A stretch of DNA of 32,264 bases, from IMG/VR virus record IMGVR_UViG_3300009593_000070, positions 1 through 32,264 of that record. One strand, written 5' to 3'. Shown piece by piece: positions 31,663-32,264 of this stretch. The notes under the pieces are model-generated. The model did no database searches. It was not told the DNA's origin and saw only the letters and a list, made by a program, of their open reading frames with translations. Within the stretch, counting starts at the first letter, position 1; each line of letters begins with the position of its first letter. This DNA comes from a virus. The translations under genes were made by a program, and so were the position numbers.

Positions 31663-32264
31663 ATGTCAACAGTAATTCAGATTAAAAGAAGCACAGGTGT
31701 TTCTGCCCCTACTACATCTGAACTGGCTCAAGGTGAATTAGCATATTCAATGGATGCATCCAATAGTGGTGCTGGTGCAATTTTATATGTAGAGTCCCAG
31801 AACAGTGGTGGTAGTGCAGTAATACAAAAATTAGGTGGTAAATATTATACAGATATTCTAGATGGTTCAACACCAACACCAGCAGATTTCAAAGTAGGGA
31901 ATGGAAACTCAACTGGTGGTAGTTTAAAACTATACGAAGATTCTGATAATGGAACAAACTTTACCGCTATTAAAGCTGCAAACACTATTGCATCAGATGT
32001 AACATACACACTTCCAAGTGCAGATGGTACAAATGGTCAATTCCTTAAAACAGATGGTTCTGGAGCGTTAAGTTTCGGAACAGTAACAAGTTCATTATCA
32101 TTAGCTGCAGACAGTGGTTCTAATGATACATTCAATACTGGTGAAACATTAACCTTTACAGGTGGTGAAGGTATTGATACAACAGTAAGTAATAATGCAA
32201 TTACTATTGCTGGTGAAGATGCAAGTACATCCAATAAGGGTGTTGCATCATTTAACAGTTCACA
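31663..32264 (+). CDS. N-terminal part of a second tail-fibre protein (cut by window edge)
   Basis: The frame starts at ATG 31663, with AGGAGA 7 bases upstream, and runs open to the edge, giving 200 codons. The N-terminus [20 protein letters not shown], then GELAYSMD, is a common fibre-attachment module in marine phages. [20 protein letters not shown] and the later [13 protein letters not shown] closely resemble the shaft of the S74 fibre encoded just upstream (STSAKGIASFDSG). It is therefore a second fibre or long structural protein. A C-terminal S74 domain beyond the window would be expected but cannot be seen. Confidence 0.75.
   Translation, partial: MSTVIQIKRSTGVSAPTTSELAQGELAYSMDASNSGAGAILYVESQNSGGSAVIQKLGGKYYTDILDGSTPTPADFKVGNGNSTGGSLKLYEDSDNGTNFTAIKAANTIASDVTYTLPSADGTNGQFLKTDGSGALSFGTVTSSLSLAADSGSNDTFNTGETLTFTGGEGIDTTVSNNAITIAGEDASTSNKGVASFNSS

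Noticed and set aside
1-32264. CRISPR arrays, insertion sequences, attachment sites, integrase or tRNAs
   Set aside because: No regularly spaced direct repeats, transposase or integrase-like frames, or tRNA structures were found.

Overview
The window is a 32 kb AT-rich, almost intergenic-free piece of a contractile-tailed (T4-like) phage genome. Nearly every recognisable gene is a baseplate, tail-tube, head-completion or tail-fibre gene of the T4 late type. The style is that of marine T4-like phages such as cyanophages and pelagiphages: DUF4815-type giant structural protein, very long gp7, T4-like gp26/gp48/gp53, and TATAAATA late promoters. The host cannot be read from the sequence. There are no photosynthesis genes, tRNAs, integrase or insertion sequences.

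Layout. Positions 1-340 hold the acidic C-terminus of an unidentified protein (possibly the ssDNA-binding protein gp32), a perfect late promoter, and about 150 bases of hairpin-rich, relatively GC-rich non-coding sequence. Two small unknown genes follow (341-763). A leftward block (5685 back to 750) carries gp4 (head completion), a gp2-like protein, gp54-like tube initiator, gp26, a small membrane protein and the tail tape-measure protein. A rightward block starts at 5728 with gp48 and continues through gp53, gp27-like hub, a small accessory island, gp5-like spike, an unknown structural protein, gp25, gp6, a small fibre-like protein, gp7, gp8, a 2148-residue DUF4815-type protein, a coiled-coil protein, an S74 tail fibre and three further fibre-associated genes, the last cut by the window edge. 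The two blocks diverge from a 48-bp inverted repeat containing two facing late promoters.

Four things stand out. (1) gp26 ends in a T-TTT-TTC slippery heptamer two codons before its stop. The -1 frame then runs on for 62 codons with no usable start of its own, and the tape-measure gene lies downstream. This is the arrangement of the lambda G/GT and P2 E/E' frameshifted tail-assembly chaperones, here in a T4-like phage. (2) A complete panD (L-aspartate 1-decarboxylase) with every active-site residue intact sits between the hub genes, flanked by three tiny putative membrane proteins and a non-coding stretch with a repeated 11-mer. (3) A line-by-line reading found no GATC anywhere in the window, although GAT is one of the commonest trinucleotides. 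(4) Besides six perfect TATAAATA late promoters, three degenerate copies lie exactly 5 bases before start codons, which predicts leaderless late messages.

How the genes work together: gp26 and its frameshift product would chaperone the tape measure. gp27-like, gp5-like and gp26-associated proteins form the hub. gp6, gp7, gp8, gp25 and gp53 form the wedges. gp48 and gp54 start the tube. gp4 and the gp2-like protein finish the DNA-filled head. The DUF4815 protein and the S74 fibre make the host-contact periphery.
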